Of a stretch of DNA of 64,000 nt, positions 21,405-32,379 are shown one piece after another. The stretch is from the NCBI RefSeq assembly GCF_030848805.1, contig NC_092358.1:15220469-15284468 (forward strand). The letters run 5' to 3'. The first letter of the stretch is position 1. Each line of letters begins with the position of its first letter. The notes below the pieces were generated by a model that was not told the origin of the DNA, searched no databases, and saw nothing but the letters and a program-made list of their open reading frames with translations. This stretch comes from Temnothorax longispinosus. Lineage: Eukaryota; Arthropoda; Insecta; Hymenoptera; Formicidae. A program made the translations under genes and the position numbers.

Positions 21405-21432
21405 CCGGGGCGAAGCCCGGGTAACCAGCTAG
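21405..21432 (+). terminator. Helitron 3' terminal hairpin and CTAG end
   Basis: CCGGGGCGAAGCCCGG forms a short stem, then GTAACCAG and CTAG. Helitrons end in a hairpin 10-12 nt before CTRR and insert between A and T; the next base is T. Confidence 0.75.
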
Positions 21433-22110
21433 TATATATATAAAGGAAGATGTCCTGACTGATTGACTGACTCATCAACGCCCAGCCCAAACCCCTGAAC
21501 CGAATTTTTACCAAAAGTATATGAAATAGGGGTAGAATTTTCCGGGGAGTGCCACTATGTGTATAGTTTTTTGTTACCGATTTTCTGAAAACCGGTTTTT
21601 CTAATTTTTCTAATTTTTCGGGAAATAATTCACCGAATCTCAAAAAATTATAGATCAAACAGAGGCAGAATTTTCCGGGGAGTGCTATAAAGTGTATAAT
21701 TTTTTGTTACCGATTTTTTTGGAAGCCGGTACGAAAATTTTTTTAATTTTTCGGGAATTTATTGACCGAATCTTAAAGAAGTAGGGGTAGAATTTTATGG
21801 GGAGCGCCATGATGTGTACAGTTTTTGTTACCGATCTTTTTGGAAACCGGTTTTTTTAATTTTTCCAATCTTTCGGGAAATAATTGATTGAATCTCAAAA
21901 AATTATACATGAAGTAGGGGTAGAATTTCCCGGGAAGTGCTATAAAGTGTACTATTTTTTGTTACCGATTTTTTTGGAAACCGGTTCCGAATGATCGAAT
22001 CTTAAAGAATTATACTACATAAAAATCTACTATCTACATAAAAAGTAAGGGTAGAATTTCCCGGGGAGTGCTATAAAATACATAATTTTTCGTTACCGAT
22101 CTTTTTGAAC
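21433..22110. repeat. About 130-bp satellite (GGGGTAGAATTTTCCGGGGAGTG unit)
   Basis: Five degenerate units with GGGGTAGAATTTYCCGGGGA, TTTTTGTTACCGATTTTTTTG, AAACCGG and GACCGAATCTCAAA. The same family occurs reversed at 53750-55350. No coding content. Confidence 0.8.
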
Positions 22111-22290
22111 GCAGCCTAAATCTATATATTATTATATTACATATGAGAACGTACAACATCTGTTAAATCTATATTTGAAAATACACCTAAACAGAAAACC
22201 TAAATTGAACAAATATCGCGTTGCAGAGTATACTCGGTAAGAGTAAAATATTTTGCTATTCGTTATTCGCAACGACGATGTGCGTCCAGT

Positions 22291-22294
<4 letters not shown>

Positions 22295-22364
<70 letters not shown>

Positions 22365-22390
22365 CAGAGAGAGTGGGAGAGAGAGAGAGA
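22295..22390. repeat. (GA)n microsatellite at the 3' end of a non-LTR element
   Basis: About 95 bp of GA. It directly abuts the (ATTG)n tail of the retrotransposon at 22390. 22110-22290 is AT-rich with nothing recognised. Confidence 0.95.
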
Positions 22391-22820
22391 TTGATTGATT
22401 GATTGATTGGTTTATTTTATGCCATAGTCACAGACTTTTGGCAAGTAATGAATAATACAAAGGTAGAACAATCGGAAAAAAAAACAAAAAGTTGTAAATA
22501 AGAACAGAAGTAATACATCTACATAAGAGGAACAGTATAAAATAGTATAATATAAAAGCGACAGATGTGCATCAAGCAGCAACCAGTAGTGGAACTGCAA
22601 CCTAAGCGGAGGAATCGGTAGAGTGAAGAAAAGGGTTGAAGCACACCGCCAATAGTACGCAAAAGATGCACAGAGCAATGGAAAAAGTCTCAGATTCAAC
22701 TCGCAAAAAACGCAAGAACAATTAATAAATTTAACTAAAAGTTACTTAAACTAATCGACGTATAAGCGATAGGTTGACACTCTCAATCAGATCATGCATA
22801 AGGCAAAGACTAATAAGGCT

Positions 22821-25692
22821 CTAGATAGAGTTACGCTCAAGCGAGAAAAGATAGTCGTATAGCTTACCCTTAAAAACGGCGACAGACGTTGCTGAAACAA
22901 CATCATAAGGAAGCGAGTTCCAAAAGTAGATGCCCGCGAGATGAAAGGACCTGCGATAGGTTTCAGTTCTGTGATTTGGAACATGAAAAGAGTGCGGTAG
23001 CGCCAGTCGTGACGATCGCCTGACTAAGGGGTCGTGATCAACAAAGATTTCAGAGAGGTAACTAGGAGATAAGTCATGGGACACCTTAAACATTTTGATA
23101 CCAAGAAAGTAAAGACGGCGGTATTTGACCGATAACCACCCCAATCGATGCCGGTAAGGTGTGATGCGTTTGTCACGCCTTAAATTGAAAATGAAACGAA
23201 TAGCACAATTTAAGAGTCTCTGAAGCCTGGTATTTAGCTCCTCGGTCACGTCGTTGTATACAAGAGAGCAATAGTCCAACAAAGGCAAAATCAAGGTGGT
23301 CACAAGTTTAACACGTAGATTAATTGATAATGAATTCTTGTGAAATTTCAGTTTGTGCAGTGTAAAGTGTACCCTTCTTGAAATGTGTGAAACGTGACCC
23401 TTCCAAGAAAGGTCGGAGCGCATGATGACCCCGAGGTTTCAAGTCTCCGTAACAAATGGGATGGAGGTACCGCCAACTGAAACGAGAGGTAGGTCATTTA
23501 AATTTAAGTGTCTAACGTGACTCCTGCTGCCAAAAATCAAGACTTTTGATTTCTTAAGATTGAGAGTCAATCTGTTGGTTGCAGCAAATTGTGAGATGAC
23601 ACCCACGTCATGTGCGACGAGGTGTAAAGCAACGCTCAGTTGACTAAGGGGATTTCTGCGATAGATCTGTGTATCATCGGCAAATATAATGCGCTCAGTA
23701 TATCTCAGGAAGGCACCAATGTCATTAATAAATAAAGAGAAAAGGAGAGGACCTAGGACGGATCTTTGTAGAACACCTGAAGTGACAGACAGCCAGTCAG
23801 AGAACACGCCCTCCAAGTCAACGACAGCCTGACATCGACCAGTTAGATACGAAAAAATTAACTTGAGGGCCGAATCAGAAAACCCTAGTTGTCTGAGTTT
23901 GGTCAACAGTAGAAAATGACTGACCGTGTCAAAGGCTTTGCTGAAGTCGAAGAGGACGAGAATCAAAACCTCACCCACGTCGACGCCCATACTTAATGTC
24001 ATGGAGCAACCGCAGCAAAGCGGACTGGGTGGAATAGCCTTTCCGGTAACCGGATTGCCGATTATCGAGAATATTATGAGTAGCTATAAAGTTCGAAATC
24101 TGGCGGTGTAGAATTTTTTCGAACAACTTAGAGAGTTCGCACAGATTAGCAATAGGCCTCGTGTCCGAAGGAGAAGCGGGAGATTTAACTTTGGAGAGCG
24201 GTCGAAGTATGGCTCGCTTCCACAAAGACGGGAAGTGACTGAAATTAAGACAACAATTAAAAAATGTGGTAAGGAGATTACCAATCCGGGGCAGGGCTAA
24301 GGCTATGGCGTATAGAGGTAATTGATCATAACCCGAGGCAAGGGAAACAGAAGAAGCGGAGACAAAGGAGCTAAGGTCCTCAAAGGTGATCTGAGAAAAA
24401 CTGAAAAGTGGTGCGTCAGGTACTATGGATGAGATGATGTCGGAAAATTGAGAAAGTGTACAAGAAGAAAAGCAGTTGGAGATGGAGGCATAATGGGCAT
24501 TTAAAATATCACGAGAAAAAAAGTTGAGCGGAGAAGATAGAGGAGACTCAATGAGCCCAAGACTGGCAAGCTCACGCCATAACCTGGATGGATTAGAAAT
24601 AGCAGTCAATCTCTCCATGTGATAGCGCTCCCTGGCCCTTCTCAAGTCGTCTGTGAGATCATTTCTATATTGCCTATAGATATGAAAATCGAGAATGTCT
24701 CGCGATCTTCGGGCAGTATTATAGAGACGGTTGCGATGTTGAATTCTGCGAGCAAGTTGGTCAGTAAGCCAAGGCGCAGCTGGGCGAGTAACACGAAAAG
24801 TGCGGATGGGCGCATACTGATTAAGACAGGACGTGAAGTCGTCAGTCAAGGTATTTAAGATGTCATCCAAGTCAGGCCCATTAAGACTCTTATGGCTGAA
24901 GTCCTCGGCGAAAGATAAGGACAACGTAGAGGTGAGAGTCTCGACGAATCCTGACCCATCGAAATCCCTGTAGCTGCGTCGAACTAAAGTACGATTCGAA
25001 GCAGATGGAACCACAAACGTGTACTTCAGCTCAATCAGGTCGTGACCGTTAATGAAAGGCGCATCCGATTTACGAAACGATAGAACTTTATCAAGGTTAT
25101 CGACTATAAAAACGTCCAACCACGAGTCAGAAGAGCGAGTGTGAAAAGTCGATTGCGAATCGACAATGCTGAGCGACAACTGTGAGACCATGTCTCTAAG
25201 GTGATCAGAATCGTAAGATGAAGCGAGAAGATTACAGTTAAGATCACCTGAAATGATAATATTTTTATAGTTATGCATGAATGTAGTGAGAGCATCAACA
25301 TATTTACAGAAGTTTTTTCCCTTAGGTCTACGATACATTGACGTGAACAAGAGAGGCTCACAATCATCGCCCCGAATGTCCAGAACAAGAAATTCAGGCT
25401 CATTCGAGAAGACGAGAGGAGACGACGCGAGAACACGCGCTCGCAGCGAGTCGTGGATGTAGCAAGCGACACCTCCTCCCTCCCTGCCATCCCTAACAGC
25501 ACGCAACAAATAATATCCAGGAATGCGAACTAGATCATCGGAGATGTGAGAGTGAAGCCAGGTTTCAGTAATCGAGATAATATGAAAGAAGTTCAGTGCA
25601 ATGAAAGCCTGGATTGACTCCAAGTGGGCAGGAAGGAAGCAGGCGTTAAAGCAAGCAATGCTGAGGCGACCACGCGAAGCAAGAAGATCCAC
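22821..25692 (-). pseudogene. Non-LTR ORF2: AP endonuclease and reverse transcriptase (copy 1)
   Basis: The AP-type endonuclease starts SIACFNACFLPAHLESIQAF and includes SITETWLH, SGDLNCN, SWLDVFIVDN and GHDLIEL. RT motifs include the LCELSKLFEKIL region, FDFSKAFDTV, SGVLQRSVLGPLLF and FADDTQIYRR, followed by the C-terminal CAIRFIFNLRR..WNSLPYDVV region. Two lesions break it: a one-base loss near 23985 (the frame moves from HDIKYG to GVDVGEVLILV) and a TGA near 23432 where the related copy has Arg (ETRNLGV). It starts 16 bases after the end of ORF1, so reinitiation is likely in the intact family. Confidence 0.9.
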
Positions 25693-25707
25693 ATCTGCTG
25701 CAACAGA

Positions 25708-26790
25708 TCACTGAAGCTCCGCAAGATCGGCCTCAGAATCAATAGAAATAGAGGGTAGACCTTGAGCTTTACGGACAAAGATGCGACCATCTCTGGTCCA
25801 GACATGCTTATAAGAGAATTGCTTAGCCCTGGCTCGCGCCCGACGCAACAAGTTGTACGTTTGTGTTGGAAGCAGTTCATTTATGTAAATGCTACCGGGA
25901 AAGCCCCCCGAGAACACATCGGCCACCGCAAGCCGGCGCTTGCCACGGGCGGCCCGGATGATGTGGTCGCGGATCTCGCGCGACTTAAGCGCTACAATTA
26001 AGGATCGCGTCCGATTAGCAGGACGGTTCTGCTCAAGGGCCAGACACGATCCCGACGCATCACCCAGCGACACAGACACTCCACGCCCAGCCACGTCACG
26101 CGTCTCCAAATCATCCGAGATCAAGCGAGGCACCCCGAGCGCGTGAAAAACACCGGTTACTAATTCGTCAGCCGTTAAGGCTAGAGAGTGAGGAATGTCC
26201 GAGACGATAATGTCGGATGTTCGGGGGACACGCGACGCAGCAGTCAGGGCGGCGTCAACACCCTGAGAGCCAAGGAGCACAGAGCTCCGAGCCTCCAACG
26301 CAGCGATCCTATCACCGTGACCCGCGACGAGTTTGATGACGTCAGGAAGCTGGTTAAGCTTATCCGCAAAATCAGCATTTACCGCCTCCTGACGAGTTAT
26401 AAATGCGGAGATTTTCTTGTCCGACTTCTCGAACGCGGCGTCAAGCCTGTCAGCAAACTTCTTGTCCAACTCATCCATCCTGGCTAAAATAGATCGGAGC
26501 ATCGCATCGGTGGTAAGAGATTGGGCGCCAGGGGGAGGAACTCCATCCGCAAGCGGCGACGAGACAGCACTCTTGCAATCGCCGACACGAGGCGCATGAG
26601 AGTCGATGGGCAGCGGCGGCATAGTCGGTAATCGAGCCAAGCAGCACGCACTGGCTGATTTCGTATTAAGATACGCCTTGACGCAACCAGGGTGAAATTC
26701 CCTGGTGCATTCACTGCAAGAGACGAACTGCCCAGCAATTGACTTTGAGCATCTGTTGCATGTTCGGTCGCGCTGCATGGCACACAACAC
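25708..26790 (-). CDS. Non-LTR ORF1 protein with PHD-like zinc finger (copy 1)
   Basis: 360 residues, intact. The N-terminus has C-x2-C..C-x2-C..H-x2-C spacing (CNRCSKSIAGQFVSCSECTREFHPGC, residues about 11-36), a PHD/ESCO-like finger typical of CR1-group ORF1. A middle region with DKKFADRLDAAF..QEAVNADFADKLN is probably a coiled coil, and the C-terminus is a nucleic-acid-binding domain ending VWTRDGRIFVRKAQG. ORF1 proteins coat the element RNA. The next ATG is at 26778 (MQRDRTCNRC), which may be the true start. Confidence 0.85.
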   Translation of the reverse strand: MLCAMQRDRTCNRCSKSIAGQFVSCSECTREFHPGCVKAYLNTKSASACCLARLPTMPPLPIDSHAPRVGDCKSAVSSPLADGVPPPGAQSLTTDAMLRSILARMDELDKKFADRLDAAFEKSDKKISAFITRQEAVNADFADKLNQLPDVIKLVAGHGDRIAALEARSSVLLGSQGVDAALTAASRVPRTSDIIVSDIPHSLALTADELVTGVFHALGVPRLISDDLETRDVAGRGVSVSLGDASGSCLALEQNRPANRTRSLIVALKSREIRDHIIRAARGKRRLAVADVFSGGFPGSIYINELLPTQTYNLLRRARARAKQFSYKHVWTRDGRIFVRKAQGLPSISIDSEADLAELQ

Positions 26791-27311
26791 GATGATATTT
26801 CACAGTTGGCAATAAGAAGCGACCAATCAGGCGAGGGCAAGGCACTCCACGCCAACAAGGATCGCGGCGGAGACACACAACACGCTATACTGCGAGTTCA
26901 CAGTCGGTATCACGAAGCAACCAATCAGGCGCGGGCAAGGCAGCCCACGCTAGCCAGGGCAGGCACACACCGCACAGACGCACCGAATAGAGAGCAGACA
27001 GGCAACCCAAAAGCAGTGAGGTGCAGAAAGAGCAGACCAGGAAGCAGGCACATGCGCAACGGGCGGACGCCCCAGCTCGGGCAAGACCAAGATTCCACGA
27101 CAATACCAGAAGTGAGGTTAGGATGACCAAAGAGATTTGACCCAAAAATGCTAGGAACTGTGAGGCAATCTCATAGAAAATGAAGATCACACGCGTCAAG
27201 CAACGAAAGACTTGCAAGAATCTGCAAAAAAATAGCCCGAAGGCAATTAACGGCAGCAGAAATGTTAGCTTGAAACAGGAGCGAGAAAATCTGACCACCA
27301 CCAATACTCAC

Positions 27312-27315
<4 letters not shown>

Positions 27316-27343
<28 letters not shown>
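27316..27343. repeat. (GA)n microsatellite between two non-LTR elements
   Basis: It separates the 5' end of copy 1 from the (ATTG)n tail of copy 2. Confidence 0.9.
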
Positions 27344-27347
<4 letters not shown>

Positions 27348-30300
27348 ATTGATTGATTGATTGATTGATGGTATTTATTATGCCCTAGCCAGTGACTTTA
27401 GGCAAATTAATGACAAATAAATGTATAAACGTATATATAAAAATAAAATAAAATAAAAGTAAGAACAATAATAATGATATCTAATATTTTATATCTGATA
27501 TCTGCGGATGTAAGTTACGTTGACGCTGGAGATGAGGACTCGATGCTCCTCCAATGAAGGACGAGCCGAATGCGTCAAAACTAAGGTATGAAAAAAAAAA
27601 AATAAAATGTGAGAAAAAATTTTGGCGCATGCAACCCGTCACTCACGAAGGACGCACGAAACTCAACTTTACAAACAGGTTGCAACCTCAGAGTTGCTGA
27701 GACATATTCAAGAGAATCGAAAACAAAATAAATAAAATGAGAACTTAAGAGTAATTAAACCTGAAGAACAAATGTACAATGCGTTGACACCCCTAAAGGA
27801 AGAAACACTAAGCAGTTGAAAGGCCTGCAGTGGAACTCTGAACAGAGCTAAGTTCGAGCGAGAAAAAGTGATCATGTAGTTTATTTTTAAATTCGGCAAT
27901 GGACGGTGATGACACAATATAGCTAGGAAGAGAGTTCCACATGTAGACGCCTGCCAAATGGAAGGACCTTTGATATGAATCGGTTCTATGAGTGGGAACA
28001 TGGAAGGTGTGTTGTACTGCCAGACGTGATGATCGCCTGACAGAGGAATCAGAATCGCTGAAGATTTCAGAAAGGTAGCTGGGAGACTTGTTGTGATAAA
28101 CCTTGTACATCTCTATACCCAGAAAATACAAGCGTCTATTTTTTACCGACAACCAACCGAGTCGATGTCGGTAAGGCGTGATGTGTTCATCACGTCTTAG
28201 GTTGTAAATGAAGCGAATCGCGCAATTAATGAGCCTCTGGAGCTTGATGTTAAGCTCTTTAGAGGCGTCATTGTAAACGAGGGAACAACAGTCGAGCAAG
28301 GGCCAAATCAACGAGGTCACTAGTTTCACGCGTAGATTTAATGATAGAGAGTTCTTATGAAACTTTAGTTTATAAAGCGTGAAGTGTACCCTCTTAGAAA
28401 TATGTGAAACGTGGCCCTCCCAAGACAGGTCAGAGCGGATGAAGACTCCCAAGTTCCGCGTCTCGTTAACAAATGGAATAGACGCGTCATTAACTGAAAT
28501 AAAAGGTAAGTCATTAATATTTAATTGCTGTACATAACGTCTGCTACCCAAGACCTTAGATTTAGTAAGGTTAAGAGTTAGTCCATTGGTAGCAGCAAAT
28601 TCGGAAATGACGCCCACATCATGCGCCACTAGCTGCAATGCAGTATTAAGCTGAGCGAAAAGACACCTGCGATAAATCTGCGTGTCATCAGCAAAAATCA
28701 AGTACCTGGTGAACCTGAGGAAAGCTCCAATGTCGTTGATGAATAAGGAAAAAAGGAGGGGGCCAAGGACGGATCCTTGCGGGACACCAGAGGTGACCGA
28801 CAGCCAGTCAGAGAGCTCACCATCGAGATCAACAACAGCTTGTAAGCAGCCTGTAAGATATGAGAAAATTAGTTTAAGAGTAAGATCGGAAAACCCTAAT
28901 TTCCTTAATTTAGTCAGAAGTAGCTGATGACAGACAGTGTCGAATGCCTTGCTAAAATAAAAAAGAACAAGGATCAATACCTCGCCCACATCAACACCGC
29001 TTTTAATATCATGAAGCAATCGCAGAAGAGCAGACAGGGTGGAATAACCCTTACGAATCCTGATTGCCGTTCATCGAGGATGTGGTGAGAATTAATAAAA
29101 TCTACGATCTGACTGTGTAGTATCTTTTCGAACCACTTGGAGAGCTCACACAGATTGGCTATAGGCCTGGTGTCAGAGGGGGTAACAGGCGATTTAACTT
29201 TTGATAACGGGCGCAATATGGCACGTTTCCACGCTGAAGGGAAATAACCTATTTTAAGGCAACAATTGAAAAAAGATATTAAGAGATTGCCAATATGAGG
29301 CAGGGCGAGGGCTAAGGCATGAAGTGGTAACTGATCGCAACCTGAGGCCAGAGAGACAGTAGAAGGGGAAGCCACTAAGGAACAGAGATTGTCAAGAGTT
29401 ATCTGGGAAAAACTGAAAAGTGGTTCGTCTGGTACTATTGATGAGAGGATGTCAGAAAATTGAGACTGCGAACAGGAGAGATAGCAATTAGAGATAGAGG
29501 CATAATATGCATTCAGAAGATCGCGTGAAAAAAAGTTGAGAGGAGAAGAAAGAGGTGATTCAATAAGACCAAGATTTGCAAGAATACGCCATATCTTGGA
29601 AGGATCAGAAATAGAGCCTAACCTCTCCATGTTGAAGTGTTCTCTGGCTTTCCTCAAGTCTAGAGTGAGACTGTTCCTAAATGCCCTGTAAATATGAAGA
29701 TCGAGAACATTGCCAGATCTACGGGCTATGCTATAAAGTCGGTTCCGGTGCCGAATCCTCTGAGCAAGAGCACCAGTGAGCCAGGGCGCAGACGGACGAG
29801 ATACGTGAAAAGTGTGAATAAGTGCATACAGGTCAAGGCTGGCCCTGAAATCACCGGTAATAGTGCCCAAGAGATCATCCAAGTCAGACTCGCCAAGACT
29901 CATCTGCCCAAAATCTCTCGAGAAAGATGAAGACAACGCAGAGATGAGAGTATCAATGAATCCCTGTCTGTCAAATCTCTTGTAGCTACGTCGAACCAGA
30001 GTACGGTTCGAGTAGGGCGGAACATCAAAAGAATAGGTTAACTCAATAAGATCATGACCATTAATAAAGGGGGTCTCAGACTTGCGAAACAATAAAATCT
30101 TATCTAAACTATCGACTATAAAAACATCAAGCCATGAGTCTGAAAAACGAGTATGGAAAGTCGGCTGCGACTCAACAATGTTGAGGGACAATTGAGAGAC
30201 CATATCCTTAAGGTGATTAGATTCGTATGAAGAGGCAAGGAGATTACAGTTAAGGTCACCTGAAATGATAATATGTTTATAGTTTTGCATATATGTAGTA

Positions 30301-30473
30301 AGGGTGTCAACGAACTTAGCAAAGTTTCTTCCTCTAGGTCTCCGATACATAGAGGTGAACAATAGAGGCTCGCATGCATTACCTCGTACATCAAGAATGA
30401 GAAATTCAGGCTCATTCGAGAAGGCAGAGGGCGACGACGCCAAAACTTGGGCTTGCAACGAATCGTGTATATA
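27344..30473 (-). mobile_element. Non-LTR retrotransposon copy 2, 3' part
   Basis: Same family as 22390-27315. The tail (CAAT)n is at 27344-27368. The 5' side stops at the mariner junction at 30473 in the middle of the endonuclease; the missing 5' part is at 49274-50890 on the same strand, and the frame rejoins exactly across a TA. Confidence 0.93.
27808..30473 (-). pseudogene. Non-LTR ORF2, main part (copy 2), interrupted by mariner
   Basis: It resumes at IHDSLQAQVL in the endonuclease, through SGDLNCN, SWLDVFIVDS and GHDLIEL, then RT motifs (YFSKAFDTV, SGVPQGSVLGPLLF, FADDTQIYRR) and the C-terminal region to a stop at 27808. A frameshift lies near 29010 between HDIKS and GVDVGEVLILV. The codon that is TGA in copy 1 (near 23432) is Arg here. 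Its first part lies at 49274-49489. Confidence 0.92.
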
Positions 30474-30762
30474 TCAGGTGTATGCATAAGTTTTTTCCGG
30501 TTTTTTGATAAAAAAAATAAAAACACGTACAAGGGAAATTAATTTTTCGTCACCCGTCACAATTCGATACAAAAATGATTTCCTTTCGTGGCGTTGAAGC
30601 AGCATTTCACAAGTGACTTTGCGATTTTCCATTTGACGTTCATTCAAATCGTGTGGGACCCATTTACCGATTTTATTGATCTTCCCCATTGCTCGTAAAC
30701 GTCTGCTGATTGTTTCTTGTGACACATGTAATGCTTCTGCTAATTGCTGTTGAGTTTGAGTT
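30474..30762 (-). mobile_element. Mariner element, 3' portion (split by an 18-kb insert)
   Basis: The terminal inverted repeat TCAGGTGTATGCATAAGT begins at 30474, next to TA (30472-30473). The matching TIR ends at 49271, followed by TA. The 3' non-coding part and the transposase middle are here; the N-terminal part is at 48849-49271. Confidence 0.92.
30540..30762 (-). pseudogene. Mariner transposase, middle part
   Basis: Reads TQTQQQLAEALHVSQETIS, GKWVPHDL, ERQMENR, CEMLLQRHERKSF, RIVTGDEK, typical of the mariner family (second helix-turn-helix, linker, first catalytic Asp in TGDEK). After GDEK the sequence goes straight to terminal non-coding sequence, so the second and third catalytic residues are deleted. 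The N-terminal half continues at 48849-49099 across the insertion; ELLDVDP joins TQTQQQ in frame. Confidence 0.92.
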
Positions 30763-30766
30763 GGGT
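30763..30766. repeat. Target-site duplication GGGT (left)
   Basis: Repeated at 48845-48848. Removing the insert and one GGGT restores the mariner frame (DVDP-TQTQ). Confidence 0.85.
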
Positions 30767-30919
30767 TGTGACCGAACGATGCATAATCGGGCCACGGGGT
30801 ACGCTATTTTGTCCTATTAGTCATCGGTCGCCACTCGGTTTAACCTTTATGTACCGAGAAGGTAGGTATTCGTAATGAAAATCAGCCAAAATGTGAACAA
30901 TTTGTTTAAACAATTTTAT

Positions 30920-31500
30920 TTTTTCAATCCCGCCACAACTGCTCGATAAGCATCGCCTGAGCTCTGGATACCGCTAGGTATGACCTCAATCGGCCAGCCA
31001 GGGATACCTGTTAGCCGGACAGCTGCTTGATCAGGTAAAATCTCCTTAACCCGTTGACTTTTTAGATTCCCGCCACGGTTGCCTCCTCTGGGATGCTCTG
31101 CCAATCGTCTCCACTATCAACCATTCATCTACCTCAACTGTGGAACCATGATAGCCGGACAACCGCTTGATCGGCTAAGTCCCGACATTAATCCAAGTAC
31201 AACGCTACTAATTCTCCTTTATTTTCAGGATTCGTCGACAGCTGCTTCATCACCATCGCCGATGTCATGGATCACCGCTACTCACCGATGTCCAGGATCA
31301 ACGCGTCTGGGAGATAGCCGGACAACCAGGTAAGTACGAGAACTGTCCGCGTAACTATGACTAATATCAACTTTTTTTAGGTTTCCGCTACGGTTGCCTC
31401 ATCAGTGGCCTCCTCTGAAGTAGCATCTGTGATGACCTTGAGATCGGTCCACGCAATCACCAAGATGGCCGGACAATCGCTTGTTCAGGTAAGTTTCCGG
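30920..31500 (+). repeat. Four about 150-bp modules, each ending in a splice-donor-like CAGGTAAGT
   Basis: GCCGGACARCYGCTTGATC-like boxes occur near 31014, 31154, 31316 and 31468. Three are followed by CAGGTAA, and GGCTAAGT follows the second. Each is preceded by a TTTTTAG/TTTTCAG-type acceptor about 100 bp upstream and by CCGCYACGGTTGCCTC-like sequence. This looks like a tandemly repeated pseudo-exon. No long open frame is conserved. Confidence 0.55.
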
Positions 31501-32379
31501 GTAAGTAAAGATATTTTCGTCTGGATTTTTGCAAATAATGATTGCTTTTATTGTTAACTATAGTTGCACAATGTTGGTGGTTCACAATTAACGATTGCCA
31601 CATAAGATGGCGGTCGCACGTCTCGCAAAGTGCGATATCACGGTTAAGGTACGCGATAACCCGTACGTCTTTCGTATCGACGTCACGTAACGCTGTTGGC
31701 GGGCGTTCCCGTTTGTTAATAGACACTGAGGTAGGCTTAATTATTCGTATTCCGTTTCGCGTTCGCGAATATTCTTCAACGATACGCCGGTATAATACGC
31801 GCGAGATTGCTACCTTCGAGCGCCCACGAGAGACTGCCTCGAGAAACGTTGCTCTCCCGGGCTCCCTACCTCCGGGTTTTTCCCCTTCCATAGGGTCTCG
31901 GCCGCTTTCTCCTCTCTGGAAATTTCCATGACGATGCTCGAACAATAGGTGTTTACGCGCTTCGGCACACCAGGTGTGCGCCAGATGTTCGCGATGGAAA
32001 TTTCCAACGCTAGTACACTATATGCGTCGCGCTCTTTCGACTTCCGGGTAGCGACAAATCAACTTTTATAATATCGACCTTTGGCCGACGTCGACCTGTG
32101 CGCAAGGTCCATTCGATGTCCCTCATTACGATTTCGCATCGACTTCCTGGGGAAGACGCCCGGATCGCGTTCAAAACGTCCGCCGATGGCGACGACCCGT
32201 CTGCCCGTTCTCTAGGCCCGTACCGATCGCATTCCGGCCTGACTTCCTGCAGCCGACGTCCAGAACTGCTAGTTGTCCGGACTGTCCGGACAACCCCTCG
32301 TTAGGACGGTCGGATTTTGATCGCGTTTTGACTATCGGGTGTACCAGGTGTCCCTGGTGACGCAACGCTAGTCCTTGGC

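Larger units (their letters stand above)
15469..21432 (+). mobile_element. Helitron with OTU protease and RepHel
   Basis: Coding order is OTU-like protease, Helitron-like N domain, HUH Rep and PIF1-type helicase, as in OTU-bearing animal Helitrons. The 3' end is supported by the hairpin CCGGG..CCCGG at 21405-21420, then TAACCAG and CTAG at 21429-21432, followed by T. The 5' TC end was not located and may lie between 15200 and 15469. Coding is broken by a few frameshifts and one stop. Confidence 0.88.
22390..27315 (-). mobile_element. Non-LTR retrotransposon (CR1/Jockey-like), two ORFs, nearly full length
   Basis: Minus strand: a 5' region of about 520 bp, ORF1 with a PHD-like finger, ORF2 with AP endonuclease and RT, a 3' UTR and a (CAAT)n tail at 22390-22409. 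Both ends abut (GA/CT)n tracts, suggesting insertion into such a microsatellite. The FADD RT box and PHD-type ORF1 favour the CR1/Jockey group, but the clade is not certain. Confidence 0.85.

Noticed and set aside
31457..31945. 162-codon minus-strand frame and the overlapping plus-strand frame in the carrier element
   Set aside because: Overlapping open frames on both strands, no motifs, and it crosses a module boundary of the repeat array.
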